NCBI RefSeq assembly: GCF_014805625.2
Contig: NW_023998490.1
Location: 3,294,349-3,358,348, forward strand
Length of the DNA stretch: 64,000 nt
Source: Glossina fuscipes
Lineage: Eukaryota > Arthropoda > Insecta > Diptera > Glossinidae
Direction: 5' to 3'
Position 1 is the first letter of the stretch. Every line of letters starts with the position of its first letter. Below the pieces are notes generated by a model that searched no databases, was not told the origin of the DNA, and saw only the letters and a list, made by a program, of their open reading frames with translations. This document shows positions 12,126 to 24,465 of the stretch, piece by piece. Position numbers and translations under genes: made by a program.

Positions 12126-13950
12126 TCCGAGCAGAAGGGCGCAGTGGAGCGTAAACTGACCGCAACTCGGTTTTTTTTAACCAAAAAATTTTTGGATTTT
12201 GGCTCGTTACTCGGAAATTATTAAAGTTAGAAAGCTGAAATTTTCCACATTTACTTTACGAAGAACTTAACTCCTTACATGTGCCATGCCCACGCCGAAT
12301 ATAACTTTCTAATTTTGTAGCTTTAGCACGAATCACAGATATGACAAATCTTCTTCTTAGTCGAATTTTAACAGTGTCTCACATAAATTTGTGCATACAG
12401 CAACAAATTATAATTGGGGGAATACTGTGATCAGAAGCCAGCCGACTTATGCTAACAAATGTGTTAGTAACTTGCTCTGACGAAATTCTTCATTTGTGTT
12501 AAACCTGTTGCGCTATACATACCCGATACATCTACTGATGATGATGATGACGGAGCAATTTTGATCTACTGCGTAGTAAAGGTGGATGCTTATTAACTAA
12601 CGATGAATAGTTGGGAAATCGATTTTTGTGTCGTATGCTGTGCGTACGTATGGACTGAATTTTCACAGTACACTAATTTTAGTTTGTTTTTATGTAATAA
12701 AAACGAAGGGTTTTATTACTTTTTTGCACGGTTTGTTGAAAAGAGTTTATAGAGGTTGTTCATCTTACACGATTTTTTAAAGTTGTGAAACATGTTATCA
12801 TTACATCTACCTTATGTCGCATGTATTTTTTACATGATTTTCTTTGCACGGATTTCTAAAGGACACATCTACCGTGTAAAAAAAGAATTGAATGCAATTT
12901 ACCGGTAAGATGCAGAAAGTAAGCATTAAGTCTACGCACATTTCTTTTCTCTTTATGCTTGTAAATTACTTATTACATTAAATCAAGTCAGAAAATTAAC
13001 TGTTTATCAAGTAAATTGCGATAAAAACCTTTTTTTGAAACAAAAAAGAAGGTTTTTATTTTTCGTTAAATATCACATGGTGGTTATTTTTCCGCAAGCG
13101 AGCGCTGACAAAAAATGAAATCGTTTGCTTTAATGAAGAACCGTTTCGTACGGCAAGATAATGAAACCAAAAACAATTGAAATTCAACGTCGAAATGAAG
13201 ATGAAAGAAAAACATAATCATAAATAAATTTGCAAGTGTCTTCAATTATGATAATGGCACTTTACATTTTAATTAAAACCGAAAATAGGTTAGATAAATT
13301 TTAATGTAACCTAATTTTATTTAGCGATGAATATATTAAAGAAAATAGTAATACTAGTAATAATATAATATAATGTAGTCAATAATATTGAAGGTGATAA
13401 TGCTAATATAGCATAATATAACCAATAATAATAAACCGATTTTCGTGGATTAATTTTATTTATTCAATTTCCTTTGAAATCAATTCGTACAACTGAATTG
13501 CGGTTTTTAGAATAGTATAGGATTGATTTAAAAAATTAGAATACCTACTTATCTGTTACTTACAAGAAGTTACATATACAACGCTTTAATTCTCGTTTTG
13601 GTCTTGTAGGTACGAAAAGTGCAATTTAACTCTCTTGACGTGACTCTCGCAACTCACTTTGAACTAACTCGACTTATCTCGCGTACGACTCGTTTACGAC
13701 TCGCTTACGATTGACTCTGGCTTCCGACAATATTCTGCTTATACACCCTTTTACAAGCAAGTTACCATTACCTATATATATATATATGACGACGCTTTTA
13801 ATTTGTTAACCCGTTAATCCATTCTTCGCTAAATTTCTGCCAATTGTTATCAGTACAATAAATGTTTATTTAGTTAGTTAGTAGTAATAATAACAATTTA
13901 CGAGAGAATGTTTATCGGTGATATCACACATTTGGGCAGAGGGACAAACA
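12126..13950. other. Unassigned AT-rich region
   Basis: No gene recognised. A small inverted repeat (AAAAACCTTTTTTTG..AAAAAGAAGGTTTTT) is at 13023-13057. A cluster of GACTCG/TACGACTCG motifs at 13635-13725 is unexplained and is short enough to be chance. Confidence 0.4.
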
Positions 13951-14110
13951 ACAAGAATTTCCAATGTTTCTGCTAAATTTGAACTTGATGCCTTCATTTT
14001 CACGGCCAAGAGAATGTTTACAACCCACATTGCACAGAGGGACTGACGGACAGACGGAAATATAGCATCCATTCAGAATTTAATGCTAATGAAGAATATA
14101 TATATTTTGT

Positions 14111-14686
14111 GCAGAAAGGTGTGAAGTTATATTTAAATATAAATAGCAAAGAAGAAGCTCGTAGAATTTTTTTATGGGACTTTGAACATTGCCGTACTTA
14201 ACATAACATAGGCTAATATAAATGACTTTTCATAGTTTGCTTATATGTTAGCCTATATCATGTTAACTACGGCCATTTTCAAAGTCCCTTAAAAAAGTTC
14301 TCCGAGAAAAACTTAATATGACCTGCACATCGTTGGAAAGGTATTTATAAGAGGATTCACGCTGTGCCAGGTTCCTTTTTTTCACGGGGCATGGTTTGCC
14401 CACAGTAGTAGCTAAGCAAACTTTCACTTTGTCAACCTCATTTATGACATATTGTAAGAATTTGATTCTTTCAAATATTAATTAATTTTTATAAAGTCAT
14501 GTTTTGTTTATAATATTTTGCAAAAAAAATTCTCGAAAAGTTTTACTTTAAATGTATTTTCATTTGAATCCCTTCGAAACTGTGCTTAACAGAATTCTGC
14601 TAACGATTTAACAGTGCAATCTGTAAACAAATTTTGGTTTATGTCTTTGCCATTTATATTTAAATATAACTTCACAGCCTTTCTGC
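14111..14686. mobile_element. MITE with about 41-bp terminal inverted repeats
   Basis: The left end 14111-14152 (GCAGAAAGGTGTGAAG, then TTATATTTAAATATAAAT) is inverted at 14646-14686 (ATTTATATTTAAATATAA, then CTTCACAGCCTTTCTGC). The match is nearly perfect, with one extra base in the right arm and a few mismatches. There is no transposase inside. The element splits a family A copy, which gives independent proof of insertion. Superfamily is not assigned, because no clear target duplication is visible. The interior holds a long hairpin (14154-14310). Confidence 0.75.
14154..14310. repeat. Long imperfect hairpin inside the MITE
   Basis: The arms pair over about 68 nt. GCTCGTAGAATTTTTTTAT and GGGACTTTGAACATTGCCG on the left face GGCCATTTTCAAAGTCCC and TTAAAAAAGTTCTCCGAG on the right, enclosing a loop near 14222-14240. 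If transcribed, this would fold into a stem long enough for small-RNA processing. Confidence 0.75.
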
Positions 14687-14740
14687 GCGGTCTCCGGTAC
14701 TTCTTTTCGCGCGTTTTAAAATGGGTCTAACAAAGTCATA

Positions 14741-15739
14741 CGCGAAGCGATTGCAGAGATGAAAGCAATAACGAAATAATAAACCAAATGATGCTCAACG
14801 AATAAGACGTTAAACGGTAAACTTGCGTATATGTTAAATCAAAACTTGACAACGAAACTTCGAATCAATGGTTTATTAACAGTAGTTTATTCGTGGAAAC
14901 AGAAGGGTCCTCGATTAATTAGTACACAAAATCGAGTAGAACGCACTAGACATTATCAGTAAATAATAACAAAAAATACTACGATATCTATGATATGACT
15001 GATATGGAACAGAGGCTACAAAAAATATATCGTATCAGGACGCACATAATGCAAAGGCAAATAATACAAAGTTAAAATAGAAAATGTAAAAGAAAACAAA
15101 ATGTTTACAATATACTGCGATAGAATGATCTGAACGGAATAACCAATAGTTCGTAGCAGACAAAGTACGCTAACGATTACTACAAATGAAAAAAATGTGC
15201 ATGTTTGTGTATGCATACAAAAGGATGAAAAAAAACACTGAAAAATACTCACAAAAAATAAATAAAATGTATTCTGTTGATAATATCAACAAAACGGCAA
15301 TGTAAAGTTGAAAAAGTTGAAATAACACCAATAATAATATCGTCTCGCTTTCTCTTTTCGTGTGCCTTTCTGCAGGCATTACATCAATATCTTTAAAAAA
15401 GAACTGAGATTAAATCCAAAAATACTCAAACAAATGCAATGAACTGCAACTCTGCACACTTGTAGAATTGTGAGACGATCCATATATGAGTTTGAATGAA
15501 AAAATCCACAACAAAATCTATATATGTTATAAGCAGGAGCTTTGAATTTACGTAATTCCGTATAAATGTTTGTATTGGAGATAGCTTTCATTTTTTAAAA
15601 AGGAAAAGGTAATAAACAGGGTAACAATAACATTATAAAAATATAGACGCGTTTTATACCTGTAAATAAATGCTTTTTGTGAAGTGAAATCGAACTGATC
15701 TAATGATTATGATTATGTTCAACTCAGAATGGCAATCTT
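14741..15739. other. Unassigned AT-rich region
   Basis: Several overlapping minus-strand open frames of 69-78 codons (15016-15591) are rich in Phe, Leu and Ile, as expected from AT-rich DNA. None matches a known family. Confidence 0.4.
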
Positions 15740-16825
15740 TGTAAAATCTACGAAAAGAAGGTAAAAACTGCGAAAATTTCTACAATAATTGCAACCTGCA
15801 CATAAGGAAACAAGGCAGACAGCCCGGCGGACGGGCAAGGTCAAATAGACTAAGAAAATGATTCTGGCTACTATTACGGTACTGTTTATTAAAAATTAGA
15901 ACCTTTTGCAAATAAAGGCTTACTTTCCGAAAGAACGATTGTGCACAGAGAGGTTAAAAAATTCTGACACGTATTCAAAATGCAGCATAATTAGTTTTTA
16001 TATTAAATTACTATTAGGGATCAATTTTCATCATAATATATCCGGGCTTAGACATTCCTGCTCTAAAACACAAAACTTTTCATGCAAATCCTCATACAGG
16101 GCGGGATCCAAAAATAGTTGTGCGTGGTCCAAATTTGGTACTATGACATTTTTTTGCCCTAAATTACTATTATGGATTAAGTTTCATTATAATCTTTTCT
16201 GAATTTAAACTTTTCTGCAAATTAATCCATTTTCTCGAATGAATTTTCTTGAAAATCTACATATAAGGCAGAGCACCACGAATAGACCGAGTTGGTCCAA
16301 ATCTGGCACAGTTAATGTTTTTACCTTAAATTACGATTGTGTACGAAATATTAAAAGTTAGACCTTTTTACCATATGAGCTGCCGCTTTCGTTATGTGAG
16401 AGGGCGCACCCCGTCCAAAGTTTTCATACCAATTTAGAATGCCGAAATACTATTACTTAGTCGCTTTTGTCAAGAAATATTGAAAATTGCAATTTTTGCC
16501 ATATAACGATTTTTCAAAAAGGGCGTTATATGTGCAGTGCTCGAAAAAGTGGACAGATCCAAATCATTTTCAATACTGTTCGTCCTTGGGTCAAAACGCG
16601 TCGGTGTACCTACGCGTTCGTCTCTCCACAATTATGAGCTGTAGATCAAACACAAACTTTCGTGGAAAGTTTTCAGACGGACATACGGACGGACAAGATC
16701 AGATTGATTGAGAAAATGATTCTGAATTGGTCGATATAATAAAGGTTTGGTCTGTCTTAGGTGGTACGTACATCCGCGCAAATTGAACATACCCTGTACC
16801 ACAAATGGTGTAAGGTATAATTAAT
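15740..16825 (+). repeat. Dispersed repeat family B, long copy
   Basis: It carries GGTCCAAATTTGGTAC, ATTACTATTATGGATTAAG, GAGAGGGCGCACCCCGTCC, TTTTCATACCAATTTAGAAT, TTTTTCAAAAAGGGCGTTATATG, ACGGACATACGGACGGACA, and the closing CCCTGTACCACAAATGGTGTAAGG. A fragment at 15790-15870 repeats the GACGGGCAAGG-type box and looks like a partial second copy. Confidence 0.75.
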
Positions 16826-18017
16826 TAAGTCTCCTGCACCGTTTCTTGCGTTTTTGCATGCTTTCCACAATATTAAATAAAAATATTACCGTTACATTTT
16901 CTTCTACTTTCTATATATTTTCCGTTTACGTTTTCCTTCAATTTTAAGGAATTTTCCCTTTCCACCGTTGCACTATGCTCTGTTGTTATAATAAAAACGC
17001 TCAGTGACTTGCTGAAGAGTGGAGTACAAATATGTCGTATTTCTTGTACTCCTCAAATTAGTGCTTAAACGTCAGAATACCAAAAAAGCATAGGACGATA
17101 ACAAGAGCGGTACTACGGTCGCTTGTTGCAGAAGCGTATTAGTGATTACGCTCAGAATAAGATTGTTAGTGTTTACACTGATTTATGATCTGTATTAGGT
17201 GATCATTCCATATTTAACAACAACATGCTGCGGTTTCACTCTCTGTAAAAATAAATTGTAAAATTTGGTTTTCCTCTGTTTACAATTGAACGTATTTTTA
17301 AACATTCGAAGCCTTATATATTTATATAAATGGCGGTTAGCAAGTGCTTCGCCTCAAGTTAAATTCTGATTCTTTTCACATATCTATTGGTATCGACTAT
17401 TTACTCAGTTCAAAATTCATTGATATTGTATCTCTTCATTTGAAGTGTGGTGTATTTGATGTTTGCTTTGTTTATGACTTTATTTAATACGCTTGCATAA
17501 ATTGAATTAAAATGTTGTAGATGGTCCTTTAAACTAATTAAATCTATAAAACTATTGTTGTTTTCATCACCTATTAATTGAACTTAATTAATCTTGGCAG
17601 GCTAATAATTAAACATCATTATAAAATTCTCTTTCACAGGCATATATATTAAGCTGGCTTAACTTACAGATGTGCATTATTATTGAAAACGCTTTTCGAA
17701 TAATTATGTACTACTCATGTTTCATTTAGACAATACGCGATATTCCGAGAATAAATAAGAGGGTGGAGTGGGCCGAGGCAGAAGCAAAACAAAAGCCATT
17801 TCATTTCATTTTCAGTATATTCTTACTCTTCACCTTTTCATCGATTTTTTGCTCAACCCACGGGCTGCATTTCACTTCTTATTCAAAAATTTTTTCACTT
17901 TCGCTGCATTTTGATTAATGATTTGTTAAGTAGAAATTGCAGCTCATTTAATTTTTGCCTATAAATTTGTATATTTTTGCAAAAAAATTAATTGTGGTTT
18001 ATGAGTAACAAGGAGGA
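16826..18017. other. Unassigned AT-rich region
   Basis: No recognisable gene, RNA or repeat beyond simple AT-rich stretches. Confidence 0.4.
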
Positions 18018-18405
18018 GAAAGGAAAAGCAGGGAAAGTGTTCGCTGCTTTTGGCACATAAGCTTGTGGGCGTTGCTGGCATGTTCTTTGAAAAGGCTTAG
18101 TCATTTTCAAATTCTTTTGCAAGTTTGTAGGCGATTGCTTCATTTTTGCGAACGGGGGAATGTTTAACACAGCCACCACACAGTCGTACAAACGGACAAC
18201 TGGACAGATGAACAAACGGAAGTGTGAAGTTGGCTGAAAGTTTACATGCATTATGGAGCTGTTGAAGCTTGCTTCTGCGCGTCATAAAAGTAAAAAAGTG
18301 GAAAAAAATGAAATTATGATACGCTCCAACATTGGATGGATTTGTCAATTTTTGCGCCCAAGGGGACTTTTGCAACCCATATTGCACAGAAGGGCAGATG
18401 GACAA
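18018..18405 (-). repeat. Family A, partial
   Basis: The reverse complement matches the 3' half of family A: GGGCGTTGCTGG, TCATTTTCAAATTCTTTTGCAAG.., GCGATTGCTTCATTTTTGCG, ACGGACAACTGGACAGATG, AAGCTTGCTTCTGCGCGTCAT and a trailing CACAGAAGGGCAGATGGACA. Confidence 0.7.
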
Positions 18406-19675
18406 CCGTTTAAAGTCATTACTGAAATTGAAGAGTATTATGTCCCGGGACTTGTTGATCTATCTATTAAGATGTTGGCGATAATATTTGCAAATCCCAA
18501 TTATGGCAATATCTTGGATATTGTGAATGTGCTTGTAAGAAACTTACCCTCATAGTTTCATAGTTTCTCAGAAACTAAAAGGTAAAAAGGAATGTTGGTA
18601 AATGTATATGATTAATCTCAAAACATCAAATTTTCTCTCGGCATTGAGTTCATGTTTCGAAAGACGAAAAAAAGTAATGTAATGTAAGTTTGAGTAATGA
18701 CGAGTAAATAATTTTTGGTTATCATAAAGTCAACCAACAAACTTTTTAAGTATTTTTTTTTTAACTTTTCACTAAAATTCTGCAAATATGCGTAGATCAG
18801 ATGAAAACTTTAGAAAAAGAAAAAAGAAAGAACTTAATAAAGTAGATTGATGTTTAGCAATTATGCCACGTTCTTTGTAACATAATCTTAAAGATGCTTA
18901 CAATCTAACTGAGTAATTGAATTGAAGTATTGAATAATAAAATGCAAATCTTCGTATAACAATACAATGAAAAATTGGACGGTTTACGTTGACTGGTTGC
19001 TTCGTTTCTCATTTTAATGCATACCACATTATATTCAATCACTATGAAATATTACCAGCATGTCAAAGTGTCTTTTAATCAATATTTGCTTCTGTTCAAT
19101 ATTTATTCATCCAAATTAATTTAATTGTAAATGTATAAATGTATACGCATGCCTTTCAGTACAGAGTACTCCATTACTTTCAAATATAATATATTATAAA
19201 ATTCAGAGCCTTTGGAATCGGTTTTGCCGTTCAATGATATTGATGTACTGTTCGGCGATGGTAAACTGACTTTTAATCGCCGTGTAAAATGAGTTGAGTG
19301 TAAAACTTGATCTGCTCTTATTTTCGTTAAAAGCTGGTCAAAAAGATTTCGGTGATTTTGGTAATAAAAAATCTCCACACGCCGTTGGTGAGAACGTTAT
19401 TTGAATATATCACGTTTCTTTGGTCTTTCAAGTATTACTATGGCGAGAGGATTGAAGCAATGCAGAAACAATTTCTTCTGTTTGCTTCACATGAGATATT
19501 AATAGGTCACTAACCCCCCATATCGACATCTGTTACATCTCATTTATTTAGCTAGTCAAGAACATAAAAAATTGATCTTCGTAATAGGCTTCTTCCAACT
19601 TATTCCCTTTGTCATCATTTTTACTCAGTAAACTAGATTTCAGCCTTACTTCCTGAGTTTCAAGCATATTATTTC
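18406..19675. other. Unassigned AT-rich region
   Basis: Nothing assignable. The minus-strand 85- and 87-codon open frames at 19121-19378 and 19548-19811 are in AT-rich or repeat sequence, the second overlapping family A. Confidence 0.4.
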
Positions 19676-20275
19676 CCTTTTCGACCTCAAATTTGGCAGA
19701 AAGTTGGCAAGTTTTTGCAGTTGATATTGAACATGGGCCTAATCTGTCGAAGGCACCGTGTAAACTGAGAACCCCTCTGAATGAAATATTGTTTTTTTGC
19801 TCGTTACTCATAGACTATAGCAAATAAATGTCCAAAATTTGAACGCAAACGTTATGGGCGATATAGGACACAAAAGTGGATGTAACGCGCAAAAACAAGC
19901 TTCAAAATCCTCATAAACTATACGAATTCTTGGCCAGTTTCAAATCTTGAATTCACCTAAACAAATCCGCCTGCTCGTCTGTCCATCTATCTGTTTGTTG
20001 TAGTATTTGGGGCAAACACTTTCCCGTTAGCGAAAATGAAGATATCGCCTACAAACTTGCAAAAGAATTTGGAATTGATCTAAACTTTTCAATGGACACG
20101 CCTACAACGCCCACCTGCCTATACGACAAAAACTCAAATTTTGAAAATAGAAGAAACTAAATGCGCCCACTTCATATTAGAGAGCATGAGAATTTTGTTC
20201 TTTTACTTCTTTTGTCTTTTTTTGGGCCAGACGGCGATGGGTATAACAGATTCGGTCCCGATCGAACTTAATTTT
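19676..20275 (+). repeat. Dispersed repeat family A, 3' two thirds
   Basis: The copy runs CTCAAATTTGGCAGAAAG, ACTCATAGACTATAGCAAAT, the GTCTGTCCATCTATCTG block, GCGAAAATGAAGATATCGCC, GGACACGCCTACAACGCCCA, TTAGAGAGCATGAGAATTT and the terminal GATTCGGTCCCGATCGAA palindrome with TAATTTTCTT. Confidence 0.8.
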
Positions 20276-20473
20276 CTTCTTTGATTTATTTTGTAGCCTT
20301 CAGTCTGACCTAAATAATTTGTTTCAATGGTGTAAGGCTAATGTTACATCACTGATCTAAAAAACTTTTTGTAAGCAAACCTTTTCTTAGCCCACTGTTA
20401 CGCCGTGTAGTTACTTAATCGATAGCGCTAAGAGTGGATAACGTGGCCAAGTTTAATGCGAGCTATCCATGAT

Positions 20474-20643
20474 TCAAAATTGAGATTCAATTTACATATG
20501 GAGTCGTGCGTCAATTAAGCCAAATCGCCTCTGGATTTTGTAAAGAGGTGGTTAAAGGCATTCTACAATTCTTAGGTTACCAAACGGTTATATCGCCGTA
20601 TGAAAATGGCTCATTGGTCTGGAAAAAAGAGGTGAGATGTTGA
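20474..20643 (+). pseudogene. LTR-retrotransposon integrase remnant (tentative)
   Basis: The open plus frame contains SGFCKEVVKGILQFLGYQTV followed by ISPYENGSLVWKKEV. Retroviral-type integrases of gypsy and BEL elements have a similar core near the catalytic Glu: a (F/K)xKEVxxxLG helix region, then (T/I)SPYHPQxNGxVER. The HPQ segment is missing and the VER motif is altered, so the fragment is degenerate. The match is short; a profile search of the translated frame is needed to separate it from chance. Confidence 0.4.
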
Positions 20644-21499
20644 GAGTTGTCCTTATTGTAAAATTCATTAGGGGGATAGACCACTGTAACGATTTAAAAA
20701 AAAAAAAAAAGATTTTCTTCAACATTTTTTCGATGGAAGGGAAAGTAGCAGACTAATAATATTTGATTAGGTTCTTACCCAAGGCTTTACGTATTAGAAT
20801 AAAATTTTTTTTTTGAAAAATATTAGAAAACTCCTTCACTGCTCTTCGTTCGGTCAACATGTGTGTTCCGAGGATTCCATCAAGAAATCAATAAGTAAGC
20901 AGCCCAAGTTTAAGCGATCTATCTGTCTTATGTTGTGTTACAGCATAGTCGGATAACATTACTGCAATTATGTGCAAGCACAACGATTTATACAATCCAC
21001 TTTATATGAGAAGAACAATCACCTGAGTACATTAAATACAGCTTACAAATATGCTGAAAAATTTTATTATGGAAATCGAACTTTTAAGAGTTTAATAATT
21101 ATTTTTGGTGGGGAGATTTTGCTGAGAAGTATTACTAACTTAAGCAGTGGAAAATAATTGGTAAAAAGCTTAGTGTATAGCGGTTCAATTTGGACTATGC
21201 CGATTGACGTATTCCTGACGATTGCGTGTTTGAAGTATTGAGATTATCGATCTATTGCGTTATATCTATATCTGTTATACAATTGTCAAACGGAGTTGAT
21301 TGGATAAATGACTGGATATAAGTAATCTCCTTGAGCTTCTTTTAGTTTCTTTCCTTGTTAAATGTGCTTGGTGGCACATCTACAGTTGTTTATAAAATTC
21401 TCAATTCGAGTGGTATAAGAACGAATTTGAAGTGTTTGTGCAGCAGGCTACTTCCTTATTGCTATTGACGGTGAATATGGTTTTGTCTCTTTTGAAAGA
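20644..21499. other. Unassigned; may include 5' region of the CR1-like element
   Basis: AT-rich, with an A run at 20697-20710. The stretch before 21500 lacks family A or B matches and could be the 5' UTR of the non-LTR element that follows. Confidence 0.35.
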
Positions 21500-21765
21500 A
21501 TGGCGCCGAACACGAAAAGCAGCAAATGTTCAACGTGCAATAGCTTGATTGGTAAGGAGCTATAGGTGGTGACATGTGCTCAACTTGGCTGGATGTTGAA
21601 AGGATGAGTGATGATGGGCCACTGTCTCTTTTTTGCTACATTTATGCAGAATTTAGAGGAAGGATGACGAATAACAAAAAGCCTACCTCTAATCTAAAAG
21701 GACAGAACCCTCTGCCCTCCCTGGATGCCACTTACTCCAAATCTAAGATGGATAAGTTAACATAA
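21500..21765 (+). pseudogene. Non-LTR retrotransposon ORF1-like zinc-finger remnant
   Basis: From the ATG at 21500 the frame reads MAPNTKSSKCSTCNSLIGKE, a stop, then VVTCAQLGW. The CxxCxxxI..(V)xCxxCxxW-like order is that of the PHD-type finger at the start of ORF1 in CR1/L2-group insect elements, here with the last Cys pair altered and the frame broken. A further open stretch continues to 21765. The downstream endonuclease fragment at 22125-22289 supports the call. The element is truncated and not functional. Confidence 0.45.
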
Positions 21766-22124
21766 AGTTAGAGCTACCGATGAAAGAATAGCTGAGTGAA
21801 GTCTTAATTTCTTTCACACCGGAGGTGTAGTATTGTACTGAAAGTATGGAAGTTAAAGTGGAGACTAGTAACTATGTGACTTAATGTCTTATGGTATGGT
21901 GATAGGTATATGTTAGGCTGGTAGAATATTGTTATATAATGTATTGTACAGTGGTTAATATTATTGCATTCGTAGTTATTGAACCCTTTTTTAAAGTAAA
22001 CCTCTCTATGTTTTGTAAATAGTTCCCCGTCTTCTTCCTTAAATTCAGTTATCACTCAATTGATTGACTCATTGCGTGTGTATGGTCATATATCTCTAAT
22101 GCGGGCATTGCCTTTCCTGAACAG

Positions 22125-22289
22125 ATGATGATAGCGCATGTAAACTGCCAGAGTGTTAAGCCTTCTTTACGCACTACGAAGTTTGGTGAATTTAAGACTT
22201 TGGTTATCGACAAATTTGATCTTATTGCCATCTCGGATACATGGTTACACCTCGATGTCTCTTGTCCATCTCATCTTGTCGATTATTAA
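22125..22289 (+). pseudogene. Apurinic-like endonuclease fragment of a non-LTR retrotransposon ORF2
   Basis: The frame opens MMIAHVNCQSVKPSL and continues FDLIAISDTWLHLDVS before a stop at 22287. The N-x-Q-S near the start, then D-L/I-I-x-x-S-(E/D)-T-W-L about 30 residues later, are the first two conserved blocks of the EEP-type endonuclease of LINEs (family knowledge). The usual catalytic Glu of SETWL is Asp here. Only the first 54 residues remain. It lies about 360 bp after the zinc-finger ORF1 remnant, in the order expected for one element with an internal deletion. Confidence 0.65.
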
Positions 22290-24465
22290 TCATACATTAA
22301 TTTTTCTTTGTATAGATGCGACCACAACGTACATGTTCCAATTACACTTATTTAGATTCCACTTAAAAATTTAAAAGCCTCAAACCATGATCCACGTAAT
22401 AGAGGGAACACATCCAAATCAATAAGCATATATTTGTCAGCACCAAGCATCGAACGTAGACCTTCTTCGATTATATGGCGTTATTTTCCGCAACTAAGAC
22501 TTTAAGTAAATTCCAAACGATGCTATTTGTCATTTTTCGTATTTTCTAATAGCAAATACACAATTTTTTTCTAAAAAGTTTATATACACTTTTTTTTAAA
22601 TTTTTAGCTCAAAAATATCGATCACACAATTATTCCTTCCTCAGTTTTCTTAGCAAAAGTCTTATTTCTATGAAAGTACCCCGCTTCCCAAAGACTCATC
22701 TCTTCACCTTCTACGATATTCTCTTCCTTTTTTCAAGGACGTGATATTTTTGCCACGATAACGAAAATGAAAACTATCACGTGAATGGAAAAACAGCAAA
22801 AAAAACGCCATTCATTGACTATATTTAATAATTTTTTCTCCATTCGGAGCAACGTTTTCATGACGTTTGTAATAGTTTGACTTTTAAAAATTCAACCCGA
22901 CCATATAAAATACCATCACCTTCTTCTTTTTTCTTCTTTTTTCCTCCTTATTCAACATATACTTGGCTCGCCTAAGTCCGCGGAATTATTTATGAAATGT
23001 TAGACCAATGAAAAATTCTGACAATTTTTGGTTGTTCTCAAAAAGTATTTCTTCAGTATATATTTATACCGGTACCATTTATATGGGGTGCAAATTGTCT
23101 TTTCTTTCATTCGTCGTAAATTCCAATTTTACAAATTCTCCAACAACCGCTTACATCATCCGTCATCATTTCTTTTCTCTCCCGTCTTTTTTTCATCATT
23201 ACAGTTCTCCATCACTCGTCGCACAATTTTGGCATTCGCGGGCGCGAACTTCACAATCCCTTTTTCCGTGCATGGTTGCATTCTTGTCTTACCAACAAGA
23301 AACTTTCTTCCACGTTGTGAAATTTTTCCAATATATCCTACACGGTTCGAAGCTTGCATTAAGCAAAAACGAAAAACACGACTTTCTTGTAAATTTGAAG
23401 TGGCCTGCCCCTTAAAAGTATAATATATTCCCCATTTTTACCCACTAGATGTTTAGAAAGACTGGGAAGCTATTTACTTGTCCCTGCGCTTAAGAACTCT
23501 TTCCGTATGCTTTATGTGGCGTCTAATATTAATTTATTTGATCCTTTGTTTGATCCTTTAGTGAATTCTACACTTGTCATCAGCGGCATCAAGTGTCTTA
23601 AGGATAAGCCGCCATCATCCTATATGCTCTTTTAATTTTAAGCATATTTATCTACAAAGCTACTCTTACTTATTCATGCTATGTAACGAGTTCACTCACC
23701 ATATTGCGATTTTCATCTTGCTGAAAATACACGTAATCCTTCATTCTGTTTAATGGATTACTTTTGTTTAAGGATAGGTTCATCTACCTAGCCATAGCCT
23801 ATTTTTTGCGATCTGTAGCGAAAATATCCATTACTTTACTCCCGTTAACATATTGTTACTTATGATTAAGCTCTAAGGCATTTTGTATCGCTTAATAATT
23901 TTGTGTGTAGATGAATAAATAAATAAATAAATCATTATCCCTTTTGATAAATTATCGACCAAATTAAATCAAACATTCTGGTAAACTACATTTTATTCTA
24001 TTGTACCTACGTATTTAATTTTATTCTCTGCAGATATGAACTCTTCCTCAAGTGGATATAACTCATTAGCTAAATTGTACTTCTTTACAATGTTATCTCG
24101 TACTGACTAGTATTTTACGCAAATAAATAAGAAATATGTAACTTTCAAGAGTACAGAAATCAGATTCGATTATTTATTAAAACATGCATTGAATGATTTA
24201 GCAAATGAATCCATTACGAGAAACTTTTAAAGACTAGCAGGGTCTTAAAGGGATAGAAAATTAATAAATTAAAAATGAGTGACGTATAGAAATTGCTTAT
24301 CTCGTCAACAAATCGTGATTGTCTCTCTTATAATGAATATGAGGTAGAAGTGACGGCCTTGTGGCCTTAGTAAAAAAATCGAAACTTATTCTCTTCGTTA
24401 TTGTATCTCGATAGTGCTGTAACCAACTACTGCTAGTTAATGCAGATACATGCGTAAATTCCGTT
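22290..24465. other. Unassigned AT-rich region
   Basis: No gene recognised. Overlapping plus-strand open frames of 131 and 135 codons at 23008-23423 are rich in Ser, Phe and His from a pyrimidine-rich strand and match nothing known. An (AAAT)n tract at 23913-23932 follows TGTGTAGATG and could be the 3' tail of a non-LTR element on the plus strand. Confidence 0.4.
23913..23932 (+). repeat. (AAAT)n microsatellite
   Basis: Five AATA units. Similar tails are at 41386-41401, 44091-44108 and 53717-53732, and such tails are common at LINE 3' ends. Confidence 0.7.

Larger units (their letters stand above)
13952..14740 (-). repeat. Family A copy interrupted by a MITE
   Basis: The reverse complement of 13952-14110 matches the family A 5' third (TTTCTGCTAAATTTGAAC, GACGGACAGACGG, TTTAATGCTAATGAAGAATA). 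The match stops at 14110 and resumes at 14687 with GGTCTCCGGTACTTC..GCGCGTT, the next segment of family A. The 576 bp between are an inserted element. Confidence 0.7.

Noticed and set aside
23008..23423. Overlapping 131- and 135-codon plus frames
   Set aside because: Two frames open at once over pyrimidine-rich sequence, with Ser/Phe/His-rich translations, is what biased composition produces.
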